From contig JAMXDE010000035.1 of NCBI GenBank assembly GCA_026770025.1, forward strand, positions 62,001-126,000: 64,000 nt of DNA, written 5' to 3'. Every line of letters starts with the position of its first letter. Position 1 is the first letter of the stretch. Made by a program: the position numbers and the translations under genes. The notes below the pieces were generated by a model. That model ran no database searches. It saw only the letters and a list, made by a program, of their open reading frames with translations, and had not been told where the DNA came from. This document shows positions 39,755-49,860 of the stretch, in pieces. Source of the stretch: Craspedostauros australis. Lineage: Eukaryota; Bacillariophyta; Bacillariophyceae; Mastogloiales; Achnanthaceae.

Positions 39755-41793
39755 TCACTATCTTGTGCCCTGGTTTGAAGCACCCTTGCAACGGCCTTGC
39801 GCCCATCGGGTGTGGCCATCTTCATGAGGGTGTTGCCCAGTTTCTCGGCCAGCTTCATGTTCTTCTCGCGGAAGCTGGCAAGATTTTGGTGGCGAGCAAG
39901 AAACACGCAGCTGGTGCTCTCGTGCCCTCCACGGCCGCAAGCGGCGCAGATGGCGCCCTTGACTGGCTTGCGGAAGTCGTCGCGACGAGCGCGGAAGTCT
40001 TGATTGACCCCATCATCATCGTCATCGCTCGCACGATCGCGATTCCTGCGACCACGGCTTTGGCCATGTGGCCCGCCTTGGCGTCGTTGGGACCGGGTCA
40101 CGGCATGTGCGGTCTTGGTGTCGCCTGCACTGTCAGCAAGTTTGACAGCCAGCTCCCCAACGTGTAAGGTATGAGGAAAGCTGGAGTCATCTTCGCGTGC
40201 GAGAACCAGCTCTTTGTACTGATTGACGTTGTGTCCGGCGCTCTGCATCTCATCCAAAAAATGAATGGATGCTCGACGCGGACTGAACTGATGCAATGAT
40301 CCATGCTGGTCGACGAAGGTCATGAGGGACGTCGCGAAAGAGATGATGCCTTGCTTCCCATCAAATCTTGGTGGCATGGGAATGCCTGCAGCCGCCGGTG
40401 CGGTTACCGTGCACTGTAGGACGCGATGCAGAAAGTGAAATGCGTTGAGCATTTCAAAACTTCGCGTCTGTAGGAAGCGCTGGTAGTGGATGGCAAGCTT
40501 CGTGTCAGGCTTGACCTCGAGCACCCCGGGTGACAGCAGCTTCATGGCGTGCGCCGCGTTGATAGCAGCGACCGTGCTGCTGGTGAGGAAAGACGGAAAC
40601 ACGACGCAGTCGACCCTGTAGAAGGAAAGGGGAATGACGTACGCGCCGTACTGTTCCGCCACCATCTGGTAGTGCTCATACCATGTACGGACATGGTGAG
40701 GCTCCAGACTGCTGAGAGGAGTGACATGGGCATCAAGGAAGCCGCGCTTGTCAACTTGAATGCGCGAGCTGGCTTGATACTGCCACGTGGGATGCTTCTT
40801 GAGGTCGACACCATAAGGCGCGGAATTGTGGTACCTGGCGCGGTGCGCCGAGTCTTCACGCATGATGTCGTCGAAGAAGTCGTACCCACTGGAGCCGTCC
40901 ACGTGAGTGCGCGCGTCGGCAGCAGCACCACGTTGGTTGGCACCGGTAGGAGCCCTGCGATTGCCATGGCGAGGCGTGCGGAAGTCGGGCGTGGGAATGC
41001 CACGCTCGAACATGTCCACGAGCTCAGGGTCGTCGACCACGGACCGGTCGAATGCAACACCACCGTCATCGCGCTCGCGAGCGACGGCGTCGTTCGCAGG
41101 GGCGTCGGCATGTGTCTCAGTCCTGGACCGATCACCGCGGGTGTCGAGTCTTGGAGTAGTGTCCCGTCTTGGTGTGAGCACCACTGCAGGGTGTGTTGCG
41201 ACAGGCTGACCGGCCGCAGGGCGAGCCGAAGGCGCCCCCAACGATGGAATGGTCACGGACGTATCGGAGGCGATGGGATCACCACCCCGATAGAGAGCTG
41301 CGGAGAAGTTCGACCACTGGAAGCCATCTGGCAACGTGGATTGCTGGTACCACTCGCGCAGTGTCTTGAGCTCGTTGAGGTCAGGCTTGCTGATGGACCC
41401 GTACAGATTGACCTGCGCGGCAGCGCGCTGGTCACTGGAGATGCGAAGAAGATTGTGGAACCGCCCCCACACTGAAGGTTCGTCGAGGCAGTTGGTGAAG
41501 TACTTGGCCACCGTGGCGGCACCGGCTGGAGAAAGGTAAGCCACGCGAAGAATGGGTTGCACGAGTGTGCCAGGATCGAAGCTTGCTGGCAGCGCACCGT
41601 CGTCGAGCGTCGCATTGTTGTCATTGGTATTGCCAGTGACACCTCCGCCGCGAGCGTTGGTACTGCCCCCTTCGCCACGAGAGTTGCCCACGCCGTCGCC
41701 AGGCACAGCGTTGTCAGCACCAGTGCCAAGCGCGTCATCGCCAGTAAGGCTGGATTGGTGGGTGGTGGTGGAGTCAGTTGTGTTGGTCGTCAT
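39688..41793 (-). CDS. TE3 Gag
   Basis: It is 701 residues from ATG 41793; upstream codons in frame lack an ATG. The N-terminal about 110 residues are Thr/Asn/Gly-rich, followed by a capsid-like helical region and one CX2CX4HX4C zinc knuckle near the C-terminus (CAACGRGGHESTSC). The frame stops at TAA 39690-39688, four bases after a T5 tract (39693-39697 on the + strand as A5) that is the likely slip site into pol. TE1 and TE2 have two knuckles, TE3 one. Confidence 0.88.
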   Translation of the reverse strand: MTTNTTDSTTTHQSSLTGDDALGTGADNAVPGDGVGNSRGEGGSTNARGGGVTGNTNDNNATLDDGALPASFDPGTLVQPILRVAYLSPAGAATVAKYFTNCLDEPSVWGRFHNLLRISSDQRAAAQVNLYGSISKPDLNELKTLREWYQQSTLPDGFQWSNFSAALYRGGDPIASDTSVTIPSLGAPSARPAAGQPVATHPAVVLTPRRDTTPRLDTRGDRSRTETHADAPANDAVARERDDGGVAFDRSVVDDPELVDMFERGIPTPDFRTPRHGNRRAPTGANQRGAAADARTHVDGSSGYDFFDDIMREDSAHRARYHNSAPYGVDLKKHPTWQYQASSRIQVDKRGFLDAHVTPLSSLEPHHVRTWYEHYQMVAEQYGAYVIPLSFYRVDCVVFPSFLTSSTVAAINAAHAMKLLSPGVLEVKPDTKLAIHYQRFLQTRSFEMLNAFHFLHRVLQCTVTAPAAAGIPMPPRFDGKQGIISFATSLMTFVDQHGSLHQFSPRRASIHFLDEMQSAGHNVNQYKELVLAREDDSSFPHTLHVGELAVKLADSAGDTKTAHAVTRSQRRQGGPHGQSRGRRNRDRASDDDDDGVNQDFRARRDDFRKPVKGAICAACGRGGHESTSCVFLARHQNLASFREKNMKLAEKLGNTLMKMATPDGRKAVARVLQTRAQDSDGSDIDDDDLLMSVLQFGQDFS

Positions 41794-41968
41794 GGTGATG
41801 GACACGAATGATGTTGCGAAACGGAAAGCGAGAAAAAGTTTTTGTGTGTGAAAAGCAAACTACGCGTGAAACCACGAGGAGAGAGGTCAGCAATGACGCA
41901 AACTTCGTGTGTGACCGCGGCAGGGATGCGTGAAAAGATCGTGAGATCAGAAAGAAGGCTCAGAAACC

Positions 41969-42076
41969 TGTGAGAGTCTGTGTCAGATGGAGAAACAGAG
42001 AATTTATGAGGTTGTTCTGCTGTTGTGGAGAAGGCAGACACAGCTGTGCCAGACTGACGTCGGCCAGACTATGACA
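41969..42076 (-). repeat. TE3 5' LTR, 108 bp
   Basis: It is identical to the 3' LTR at 35449-35556. The element-strand sequence right after it is GGTTTCTGAGCC, which is not palindromic and does not start with TGG. A half-tRNA primer as in Drosophila copia is possible but unproven. Confidence 0.95.
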
Positions 42077-42143
42077 CTGCTGTCGCTGGCGCTGTTGCGG
42101 TCATTGATCACAAAAAGAAGGCAATCAGACATCCCACTCAACC
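42077..42143 (+). promoter_or_regulatory. Remaining 67-bp 5' region of the F-box/WD40 gene
   Basis: Only 67 bp separate the TE3 LTR from the ATG at 42144. The first five bases are the target duplication CTGCT. Anything farther upstream that once drove this gene is now 6.6 kb away on the far side of TE3. Confidence 0.7.
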
Positions 42144-43502
42144 ATGAATGCCAAAGCCGATCATGATTTTCCCTATGCCACAGACATTGACGACAATGAC
42201 GATGTCAAGGCCCCGCAAGGTCCAGATTGCGGTGTGCTGATCCTTGACAAGCTCCAGGATCTCCTGCGATTCTGCGGTGTGGCGCAGCTCCATCGCAATG
42301 GTGACGTATCGTCATCGTGGCAGGAGCGCCCTGCGTGGGCTGCACAATCGAGAGATGTCTCTCTGCGCGGCGATGAAGCGCTCTCTGTTGAGTCCATAGA
42401 TGACGACACAGACAACGATGCGACCAACAATGAGCAGTCGGCAATGCATCAACGAGTTGACGACCAACCACCGACGCAACAATGCATCGTGAACAACATG
42501 CCTTCGACACTCCTGATCCACATCGCATCGTACATCAACGACCGCACGACGTTCAATGCGCTGGCCCAAACCTGCCGCGAGGTGCATACGCTGTGCCGGC
42601 AACTGCTGCTGCCACCGTGGCCCTCCAACGTGTCCTTGTACGCCGGCCCCTGCTCGTCGCACTGGTCCCTCGCCTTCTCACCCGATGCCACCATACTCGC
42701 ATGCGGCGGCGGCGACGGCAAGATCCGACTGTGGCACGTGCGCGATGGACCGCAGACACCGCTGACGGGACATCTGGGACGCGTCTACGCGTTGACGTTC
42801 TCGCAGAACGTGCTGGCGTCCGGCAGCGGCGACGGCGACATCCGTATCTGGGATCTGTCGCAGAAGGACACAACGATGATGCAGCTCGATTTGGAATCCC
42901 CGCACGTCGACAGTCTCGCCTTTTCGCGCGACGGCACGCAGCTGGCTTCGGGTGGCGATGGATGCGTGCGATTATGGGACACGACGAGCTGGCAATGCAC
43001 GCATTCCTTGCGCGAAGATCATGCCATCGTCGAAGCCTTGGCCTATTGTCGCAATCATCTCGCCAGCGGCTCGTGGGCGCATCAGATCAGTCTATGGAAC
43101 GTCGCAACGCAAGAACGTATACGCACGTACCGCGATACGTCGGAAATTCGGTGTTTGACGTGTCTGCACGATGGCAGGATCGTGTCGGGTGCGGATTCCG
43201 GCGCTATTCGCGTCTGGGATGCTGCCGGTAACGTTCGCAATTGGATGTCGCCCAATCAATACGGATGTTGGGATGTTCACTGTAGTTCTGATCATGTCGT
43301 CAGCGCACATGAAGATGGCATGGTGCGCGTGTGGGACGCGCGGGATCGTGGCAGCGGGAGGGTGGTGCAGACATGGAAGGTGTTTCACGATAGCGTGCAT
43401 GCGGTGTCCATTTGCAATGGCGCGTCAACGAGCAAGACGAAGCTCGTGGCCTTTGCTGGCAATCATCGGTATGTGATACTGAGGTCGTTGGAGGCAGAAT
43501 GA
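42144..43502 (+). CDS. F-box-like / WD40-repeat protein
   Basis: It is 452 residues with no intron. Residues about 117-160 (NNMPSTLLIHIASYINDRTTFNALAQTCREVH) resemble an F-box, which would bind Skp1 in an SCF ubiquitin ligase. From about 170 there are WD40 blades with the usual spacing and W-D ends: GDGKIRLWHV, GDGDIRIWDL, GDGCVRLWDT, HQISLWNV, DSGAIRVWDA, EDGMVRVWDA. Counting the weaker first and last strands, this gives about seven blades, one full propeller. It is probably a substrate receptor of a ubiquitin ligase; the substrate is unknown. TE3 ends 67 bp upstream, so expression may be altered. It converges with the next gene across 184 bp. Confidence 0.88.
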   Translation: MNAKADHDFPYATDIDDNDDVKAPQGPDCGVLILDKLQDLLRFCGVAQLHRNGDVSSSWQERPAWAAQSRDVSLRGDEALSVESIDDDTDNDATNNEQSAMHQRVDDQPPTQQCIVNNMPSTLLIHIASYINDRTTFNALAQTCREVHTLCRQLLLPPWPSNVSLYAGPCSSHWSLAFSPDATILACGGGDGKIRLWHVRDGPQTPLTGHLGRVYALTFSQNVLASGSGDGDIRIWDLSQKDTTMMQLDLESPHVDSLAFSRDGTQLASGGDGCVRLWDTTSWQCTHSLREDHAIVEALAYCRNHLASGSWAHQISLWNVATQERIRTYRDTSEIRCLTCLHDGRIVSGADSGAIRVWDAAGNVRNWMSPNQYGCWDVHCSSDHVVSAHEDGMVRVWDARDRGSGRVVQTWKVFHDSVHAVSICNGASTSKTKLVAFAGNHRYVILRSLEAE

Positions 43503-43686
43503 GGTGCGGAATCACGTGGACCAGAGGATTGGTAGAGTAAAGCAAGGCAAAGTGGAGTACGTGTACTAGTTGGATGTCGATAGAGTATGAGTAATGGTTC
43601 TATTGTTAACGTTTGTGTTCACACGGCACGGCATGGCATGACAAAGCATGCGTTCGTGAGTGTGCAAAGCATGTTGTGATATGTGA

Positions 43687-44973
43687 TTAATGTGACAAGG
43701 CGTATTTGGAATCGTTGGACGACGATCTGGAGTCCGTGGAGCACGCCTTGACGTCCGGAACGCTGTCCTCCGCGCCTGGCGATGCAGCATCCCGCAGCTC
43801 GCCGATACGCTCCGATATCCGCTGCGACAGACCGTGGCTGGGCGGCGGCGTCGGGGCTCGTATCGTTGGTGTGATCTTGCTGTTGTTGTGGCTGTACAGG
43901 TGTTGGTATTGCTGCTGCTGCACGAGCTGCGTCATCTTGTGCGACTCCTGCTCGATGATGGCGCGGATCTCATCTTCGCGGTGGCCCACCTTGAAGCGAT
44001 TGAACAGCGGCATGGGGGGTTGCGATTCGACGACGTGGCTGTACTTGGCATCGAAGTAGAGCGTCGACGTGATGGTGTCCTCGCAGGTGTTGAGGGTGCC
44101 GGCTTCGGAGGCATCCTGCGACCGGAAGACCATCTCATCGGGTTCGTCGCTGCCGCGCACGGGTGTGGCGAAGCAGAGGGCGATGGAAGGGCTGAGGTAT
44201 CGCGAGAAGGTGTCCTGCGGTCCGCCATGGGGACCCGTGGTTCCGACGCCGCACGATTTGGGGTCGAAGGGAAGTTTGACGGGGATGCGGAGATTGGTTG
44301 GTTTGTTGCCGCTGCAGGCGTTGTTGTTGTTGGCGATGTTGGTGGCGGCAGCAATGAAGTCCCGGGTGCGGAAAATGTCGTCCCTGGACTTGCCGGACCG
44401 CCTTCGCTTGGTTTTCTGTCGTGAATGGTTGGCGGCAATCTTGGCCTTTGCGACCTCGAGCGCCTGATCTATCTCTGGATGGACGTCGTTGGCGTGGTTG
44501 TTGCTGTTGTGGCTGTGGTTGCTGCTTTGGCTGCGGCTTGTGCTGGGACTAGTGCTGGGACTGGTGCTCGCAGTGGGCGTCTGCGTGGGGGTCCGCGTTT
44601 CATCGGGCTGCTCCCGGGCGCTGTTGTTGTTGGTGGTGGTGGTGTTGCCGGTGAAGCGCTTGGCCTCTTCGAAGAGGGCGTCGTACTCCTTGTTGTTGAG
44701 CTCCAGACGCCCCGTTCTGCGCTTGCCGGCGGAGGAAGATTGGTTGTTGGCGTCAGAGACAGGGCGTCTGCCTCCGGTGTTGCTTCTGCTGCGGCGGCGC
44801 GTGCGACTTCGACTACGACTTCGCGAACGATTGCGACTTCGTGAACGGTTGCGACTTCTGCTGCTCCGCGATGAATGCTTGCGTCCGCGTGAGCTCGATG
44901 GCGGCTGGTGGCCGAAGCATCGGCAGAGGCTGTCGAAGATGGGCTGCAGCTGCTGGATGCTTTCGTGCACCAT
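43687..44973 (-). CDS. RS-rich, Ser/Asn/Thr-rich protein of unknown function
   Basis: It is 428 residues with no intron. A short N-terminal segment with CRCFGHQ is followed by an Arg/Ser-repeat block (about residues 28-68: RSRNRSRSRNRSRS), as in splicing-related proteins, then Thr/Ser/Asn low complexity (about 110-165). The conserved-looking part is about 205-360: a basic KTKRRRSGKSRDDIFRTRDFI, then LRIPVKLPFDPKSCGVGTTGPHGGP, RYLSPSIALCFATPVRG and MPLFNRFKVGHREDEIRAIIEQE. No known domain is recognised. The basic/RS composition suggests a nuclear location, which is inference. Low-complexity tracts are common in this genome, but the 1.3-kb frame argues for a real gene. Confidence 0.6.
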   Translation of the reverse strand: MVHESIQQLQPIFDSLCRCFGHQPPSSSRGRKHSSRSSRSRNRSRSRNRSRSRSRSRTRRRSRSNTGGRRPVSDANNQSSSAGKRRTGRLELNNKEYDALFEEAKRFTGNTTTTNNNSAREQPDETRTPTQTPTASTSPSTSPSTSRSQSSNHSHNSNNHANDVHPEIDQALEVAKAKIAANHSRQKTKRRRSGKSRDDIFRTRDFIAAATNIANNNNACSGNKPTNLRIPVKLPFDPKSCGVGTTGPHGGPQDTFSRYLSPSIALCFATPVRGSDEPDEMVFRSQDASEAGTLNTCEDTITSTLYFDAKYSHVVESQPPMPLFNRFKVGHREDEIRAIIEQESHKMTQLVQQQQYQHLYSHNNSKITPTIRAPTPPPSHGLSQRISERIGELRDAASPGAEDSVPDVKACSTDSRSSSNDSKYALSH

Positions 44974-46428
44974 CTTTCAAGCTGCTCCGTTGGATGTTGG
45001 GCTGTGGCAGTGTCTCTCCGGATGCCTTTCTTGCTGGCAATCGTTCAATCTCGAATCTGTGCAAAGGTGGTGATCTGCTCTTCCTTCCTGTGCTTGCCTT
45101 CCTGCAGAACAATACCCAACTCGATGCGAGAGTCTCTCTTTCGCTTCGACCGCTCCAATTGCTTCAATTGCTTCCTCCCTTTCTCCTTTGCGGGATGGTG
45201 CCTCTCTTTCTCTTTCTCTCCTGTCTCTCTGTCTCGCCTGTTGCGTGGGTGTCGCTGTCAATTTAGGACGTTGCGTCGATGCAATAGAATTCGATACGAT
45301 CGAGAGATGAGGTGGATGGATGCCTCACTTCGCTTCACTTCTCTTCTCTTCGCGCCACTGCCTTGCTCGACTTGCACGCCGCTATTGCTGTTGCTGCTGC
45401 TTCTGCCGCCAACAAACCACAACTTCCAATTCGAATCAGTTGTCCCGCACAAATGACCACATAAATTTAATGACATCAAAGGACGCTCAGGCCGATACAC
45501 ACACACACACACAACACTCAACACAACACACAACAGCACGAACACAAACACAGCAACAACACCCATACTCATGCAACTTGTGCATCCAATCGTGTGGCGC
45601 GAAAACTTGGAATACGCCGGCCGCATCGTGTCGCACGATCTGAAATTTTTGTATTTAGGCAAACAAGGTTGGGCTGGCTTGCCATTTTTCATCAACGACG
45701 ACCGACGTAAAAATTGACATGCGTGCCATTTTTGGTTGGAGAAGTTGTTCTTGTTTCTTCACTTCTTGCCGTGTGATGATGGTGTGTATCATTCCGTTCG
45801 TCTCGTTAGAATTGGAGGAAGAGTTGTCGACCATGGCACGATTTGTTCCATCCCTCGACTCGTCCAACGTTCGCATCCCACATGGACGGATCTTTCGCGA
45901 CGAGGGGCATTGGAGTTGCGGGCAACCTTCATGCGGGATTGTTCACATCTTCTGTCGTGTGTGATGTGATCAATCTTTGCGCTAGACGATCCATTGACGT
46001 TGCTGACAACACTACAATGGCATCATCTTCGTTGCGGCCGTCAATAGCGTTCCACATTATGGCCATCATCGGCATCGAGGTCGTCGTCATTTTTTGGTGG
46101 AGGACTTCACTGCAGCATCTTGTTGTTACGGTCGTCGTCATCATTGTCGTCACTCGTCGTCACCGTTGTCGTTGTTGTTGGCATAGCGACCGGTTCTACA
46201 CTTGGAACTACTCTAGCTCGTTCCTTCTCGTACTCCTACATTCCTGGTCTACTGCTGTACACTACATCCTTATCACTAACTGTTGCTATACCCATCCATC
46301 CATCCATCCAATCAATCAATCGATCGATCGATCGTTGCATCAATCCAAACACACGCCTCTGTCAAACACCATGATATTCCCTCTCACACTGCGTCGTATG
46401 GTATGTATGATAGATACGATACCGCCGC
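44974..46428. other. Intergenic stretch with no supported gene
   Basis: It lies between two - strand genes. It contains an (AC)-rich run near 45498-45515 and a CATC / AATC / GATC tetranucleotide patch at about 46296-46335. Open frames on both strands are Ser/Leu- or His-rich and lack motifs. Confidence 0.55.
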
Positions 46429-47609
46429 TCATTCTGCAGTCGCCCCTATCCCGCCTCCCATGGCAAAGGACATGTTCGAGTCTTCCTGCATGGGCGCGAC
46501 GTTGTCATTCGTCTGTGTGGGCATCGCCGCCGTTGCCGCTGCTTCATCCTGCTCTCCCCACGAGATTGGGAATTTCGTCACGCGTGGTTTGTCCGCCAGT
46601 ATCTGCCGCTGGATGTGCTCTATCGGTATGGGGTTGGGCAGCGACGGCGTTGCTGCAGCTGGGACGGCCTCGCCATTGTCTCCCATCGTGGGCGGCGGTG
46701 GCAGGGCATTCGGGTCGTTGTATTCATTGTTGACGTAATATCCCACTCGGACGAATTCTCTCTCCTTGTACGAACAAGTGACGAGCACAACCGTGACGCC
46801 CAACAGATCATCCGTCGCCAATCTCGATGGATCGGGTGCATCTGCCTGCAGCACGAATTTGTTGGTCCCCACCGGCACTGGACCGACCAGCACCTCATCC
46901 AAAACCTGGTCGTGGCTGGAATCCTTTGCCGAACCGACGTACAGCACCTTCCATTCCAAGTCTGTTCCATTGTTGCGCATTCCATCGCGTTTGCATTGTG
47001 TGTCATGGTCGATTGCCATTGCCATTTCCATTACCATTGTTTCATAGTAAATTTCATATCCATTCGTAACGGATCATTTGATCGCCAAAATGAGTTTCGA
47101 AATCATTCCATCATTTGTCCATTCAATGACGTTGTGCATGACGTGTGTTGAACCATCGTCCGTTCATGCCAATCCAAAGGGCATGAAAGAGAGAAAGAGA
47201 GAGAGAGAGAGAAGCACGTGTGTGTGTGAGACGATTGAAAGCCACGAAATCGAATGCAATCTTGTGTTCTGCTGCCCAAGTCATCGTGACGTACCATCTT
47301 CCAGCTCTTGCAAGCATTCAAATGTGATTTCGAATTGGAACGGATTGCTGAAGCATGTTGGATTGTCCAACACGACCTGCAGGGGAGGAAAAGAGGAGAC
47401 AAAATACAAGATGAGGCAACGGAGATTGTGTGAGTTGCTGCTGCTGTTGAAGACGGTGTGACTGTGGACACAGTGGACCGTTGTTGGTTGACAACATGCG
47501 TGCTTTTCATCCTCTGTGATCAAGCGCAAGCGATAGTGCGAGTGCAAGTGCAGGTCTATGCGTGCATGCATCCAGTTCGTACCATATCGACAACGTTGAC
47601 GAGCGCCAT
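46429..47609 (-). CDS. ASF1: Histone chaperone ASF1, 3 exons
   Basis: Exons on the - strand are 47609-47583, 47376-47295 and 46961-46429 (213 residues). Introns are 206 bp (GTACGA...GCAG) and 333 bp (GTACGT...ACAG). ASF1 binds H3-H4 dimers and passes them to CAF-1 or HIRA in nucleosome assembly. The spliced N-terminus MALVNVVDM plus [21 protein letters not shown], then [35 protein letters not shown] and [11 protein letters not shown], follow the ASF1 fold closely across about residues 1-155. The tail is Ala/Gln/Asn-rich and only weakly acidic. The 9-codon first exon is needed for the conserved beta-strand 1, which supports this start. It shares a divergent 5' region with NAC-alpha. Confidence 0.96.
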
Positions 47610-48776
47610 GGTGTATGTGGATGTGTATGAGTATGAAAGTGCTTGTGCTTGTGATGATCACGCTTGATTGATTGATGGATGGATTGCTGGATTGATGAGT
47701 TGCTGAATTGCTGAATTGATGAGTTGTTCCTGTTCTGTTGTTGGTGGTGGTCTCTTTGTTGGTGCGATTTTTTGGCGATTCTGGAAAGTTCCTTTTTTGT
47801 CCCACGCGTGATTGCGCCAAAATAGTACGATGACGAGTCCTCAGAACAATGTACGATCTGCTGCTCTCTGTTGTGCGTGTTTTTGTTGGTGGCTTTGTGT
47901 CTCTCTCTTCAAACAAACAAAAACAAGGAACTTCTCTCAGATCAGCTTTTGGAATTTATGTGCACGTGTGTGATGGATGGATCTTCGTCGATGTGCTGCC
48001 TGCCTTGCTTGCTTGCGTTCGTGTCCGTGTCCGTGTTGTTGCGGCAGAACTGCGTACGAATATAATGCGATGTAATGCAGCAGCCCTCTCTGCTGCGGTT
48101 GTCGATGGATGAGCGTCTCAATGCGGAACCACGAAAAGGCAATGTGTCAAGGTCCACGTTTCAGATTGTTGCTGTCGCTGTTGATCTCCTTCGCTTGCTT
48201 TCGACTTCGTTCTCTTCCTTGTTGCGTTTGTGTTGATGTATGGATGATGAATCCAACAACTCTTGTTTGATCTCTTTGTGTTTTTGTGGTCGAGGGTGAC
48301 AACGGTTCCAAATGCTCATCGCTCTTCGGTTTCTGCGAGTCGCACGCTTTCTTGCTGCTGTTTTCTTTCGCCAGATCGTGCGCCACGTACAATGCAGAGT
48401 AGTCGTTTCTTTTTTCGCGCCAAGAAGAGTTTGGCGATCGGCCAGAAGTACATGCGCCTAATCGGGAATAAACGCAACGGGTCTCGAACCATTTAATGAT
48501 TCATTCGACCATTTCGTTTCATTCTTGTCTGTCTGTCATCAGGTTCCTGGAATCGTGGGGTTCTTACTCGATTACTTGCGTCTTGCGTTGTTTTCGTTGT
48601 CGTTTTCAGCGGAACGTGGACTTGCGTTGTCGTTTGTTGTCGACGATGGTGAACGGCTTCCGCTCAGCGCCGCTTGCCGCATCCTCAACTGCAACAGCAA
48701 CACATCCAAACGAACGCATCCACACGTTCAATACACCACGCCCCCTTTCCTTTTTTGAACAGCAAGAATCGCCAAC
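47610..48776. other. Divergent 5' region between ASF1 and NAC-alpha
   Basis: These 1.17 kb must hold the promoters of both genes. There are GATTG/GATGAGTTGCTGAATTG-type repeats around 47665-47735. A Cys/His-poor run of short frames shows no coding signal. Confidence 0.5.
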
Positions 48777-49519
<743 letters not shown>

Positions 49520-49860
49520 ACGGCCGGGCGGATGCAACCCGTTCTACTCGACACGAGCGTGATCGAGTGGAGTTAAATTGGAGTAATTACTCTTCCTCTC
49601 ATCAATTCTGCTGTCTCTACGAACAATGTATGTTACTGTGAAATGGCGGTGGCGCACCATACCTACTCGTACACACCAGCAACAGCTTCATATGCCACAA
49701 ATGCTTGCACATTGACGAACATTACTAGTGGAACATCCATTCTGTTACATATATTGTGAGCGCGTTGAGCGGAACTGCGGGACTGTCCAGCTTTTCCATC
49801 GCATCGGTTATCGGCTTTGTACAGCAGCGCTCCTGCTTGTTCCAACCACACGCCTCGTCT
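49520..49860. other. Convergent 3' gap between NAC-alpha and the kinase
   Basis: It is 341 bp with no gene and presumably contains both 3' untranslated regions. I see no strong hairpin or repeat. Confidence 0.5.

Larger units (their letters stand above)
35449..42076 (-). mobile_element. TE3: complete copia-type retrotransposon with 108-bp LTRs
   Basis: It is 6.63 kb, oriented leftwards. Identical 108-bp LTRs lie at 35449-35556 and 41969-42076, and CTGCT flanks both sides (35444-35448 and 42077-42081), a 5-bp target duplication. A run of seven G on the element strand (35557-35563) precedes the 3' LTR. Separate gag and pol frames overlap, unlike the single frame of TE1 and TE2, and the protein motifs differ (QVDD, DLGA), so TE3 belongs to another lineage. 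Both frames are open and the LTRs are identical, so the insertion is recent. Confidence 0.95.

Noticed and set aside
43706-45073. Long + strand frames opposite the RS-rich gene
   Set aside because: They are Gly/Val- or Leu/Arg-rich shadows of the low-complexity - strand coding sequence.
47281-47916. A separate 211-codon - strand gene upstream of ASF1
   Set aside because: Only its last 27 codons match ASF1 and belong to exon 2; the rest is intron and 5' region rich in Thr, His and Asn.
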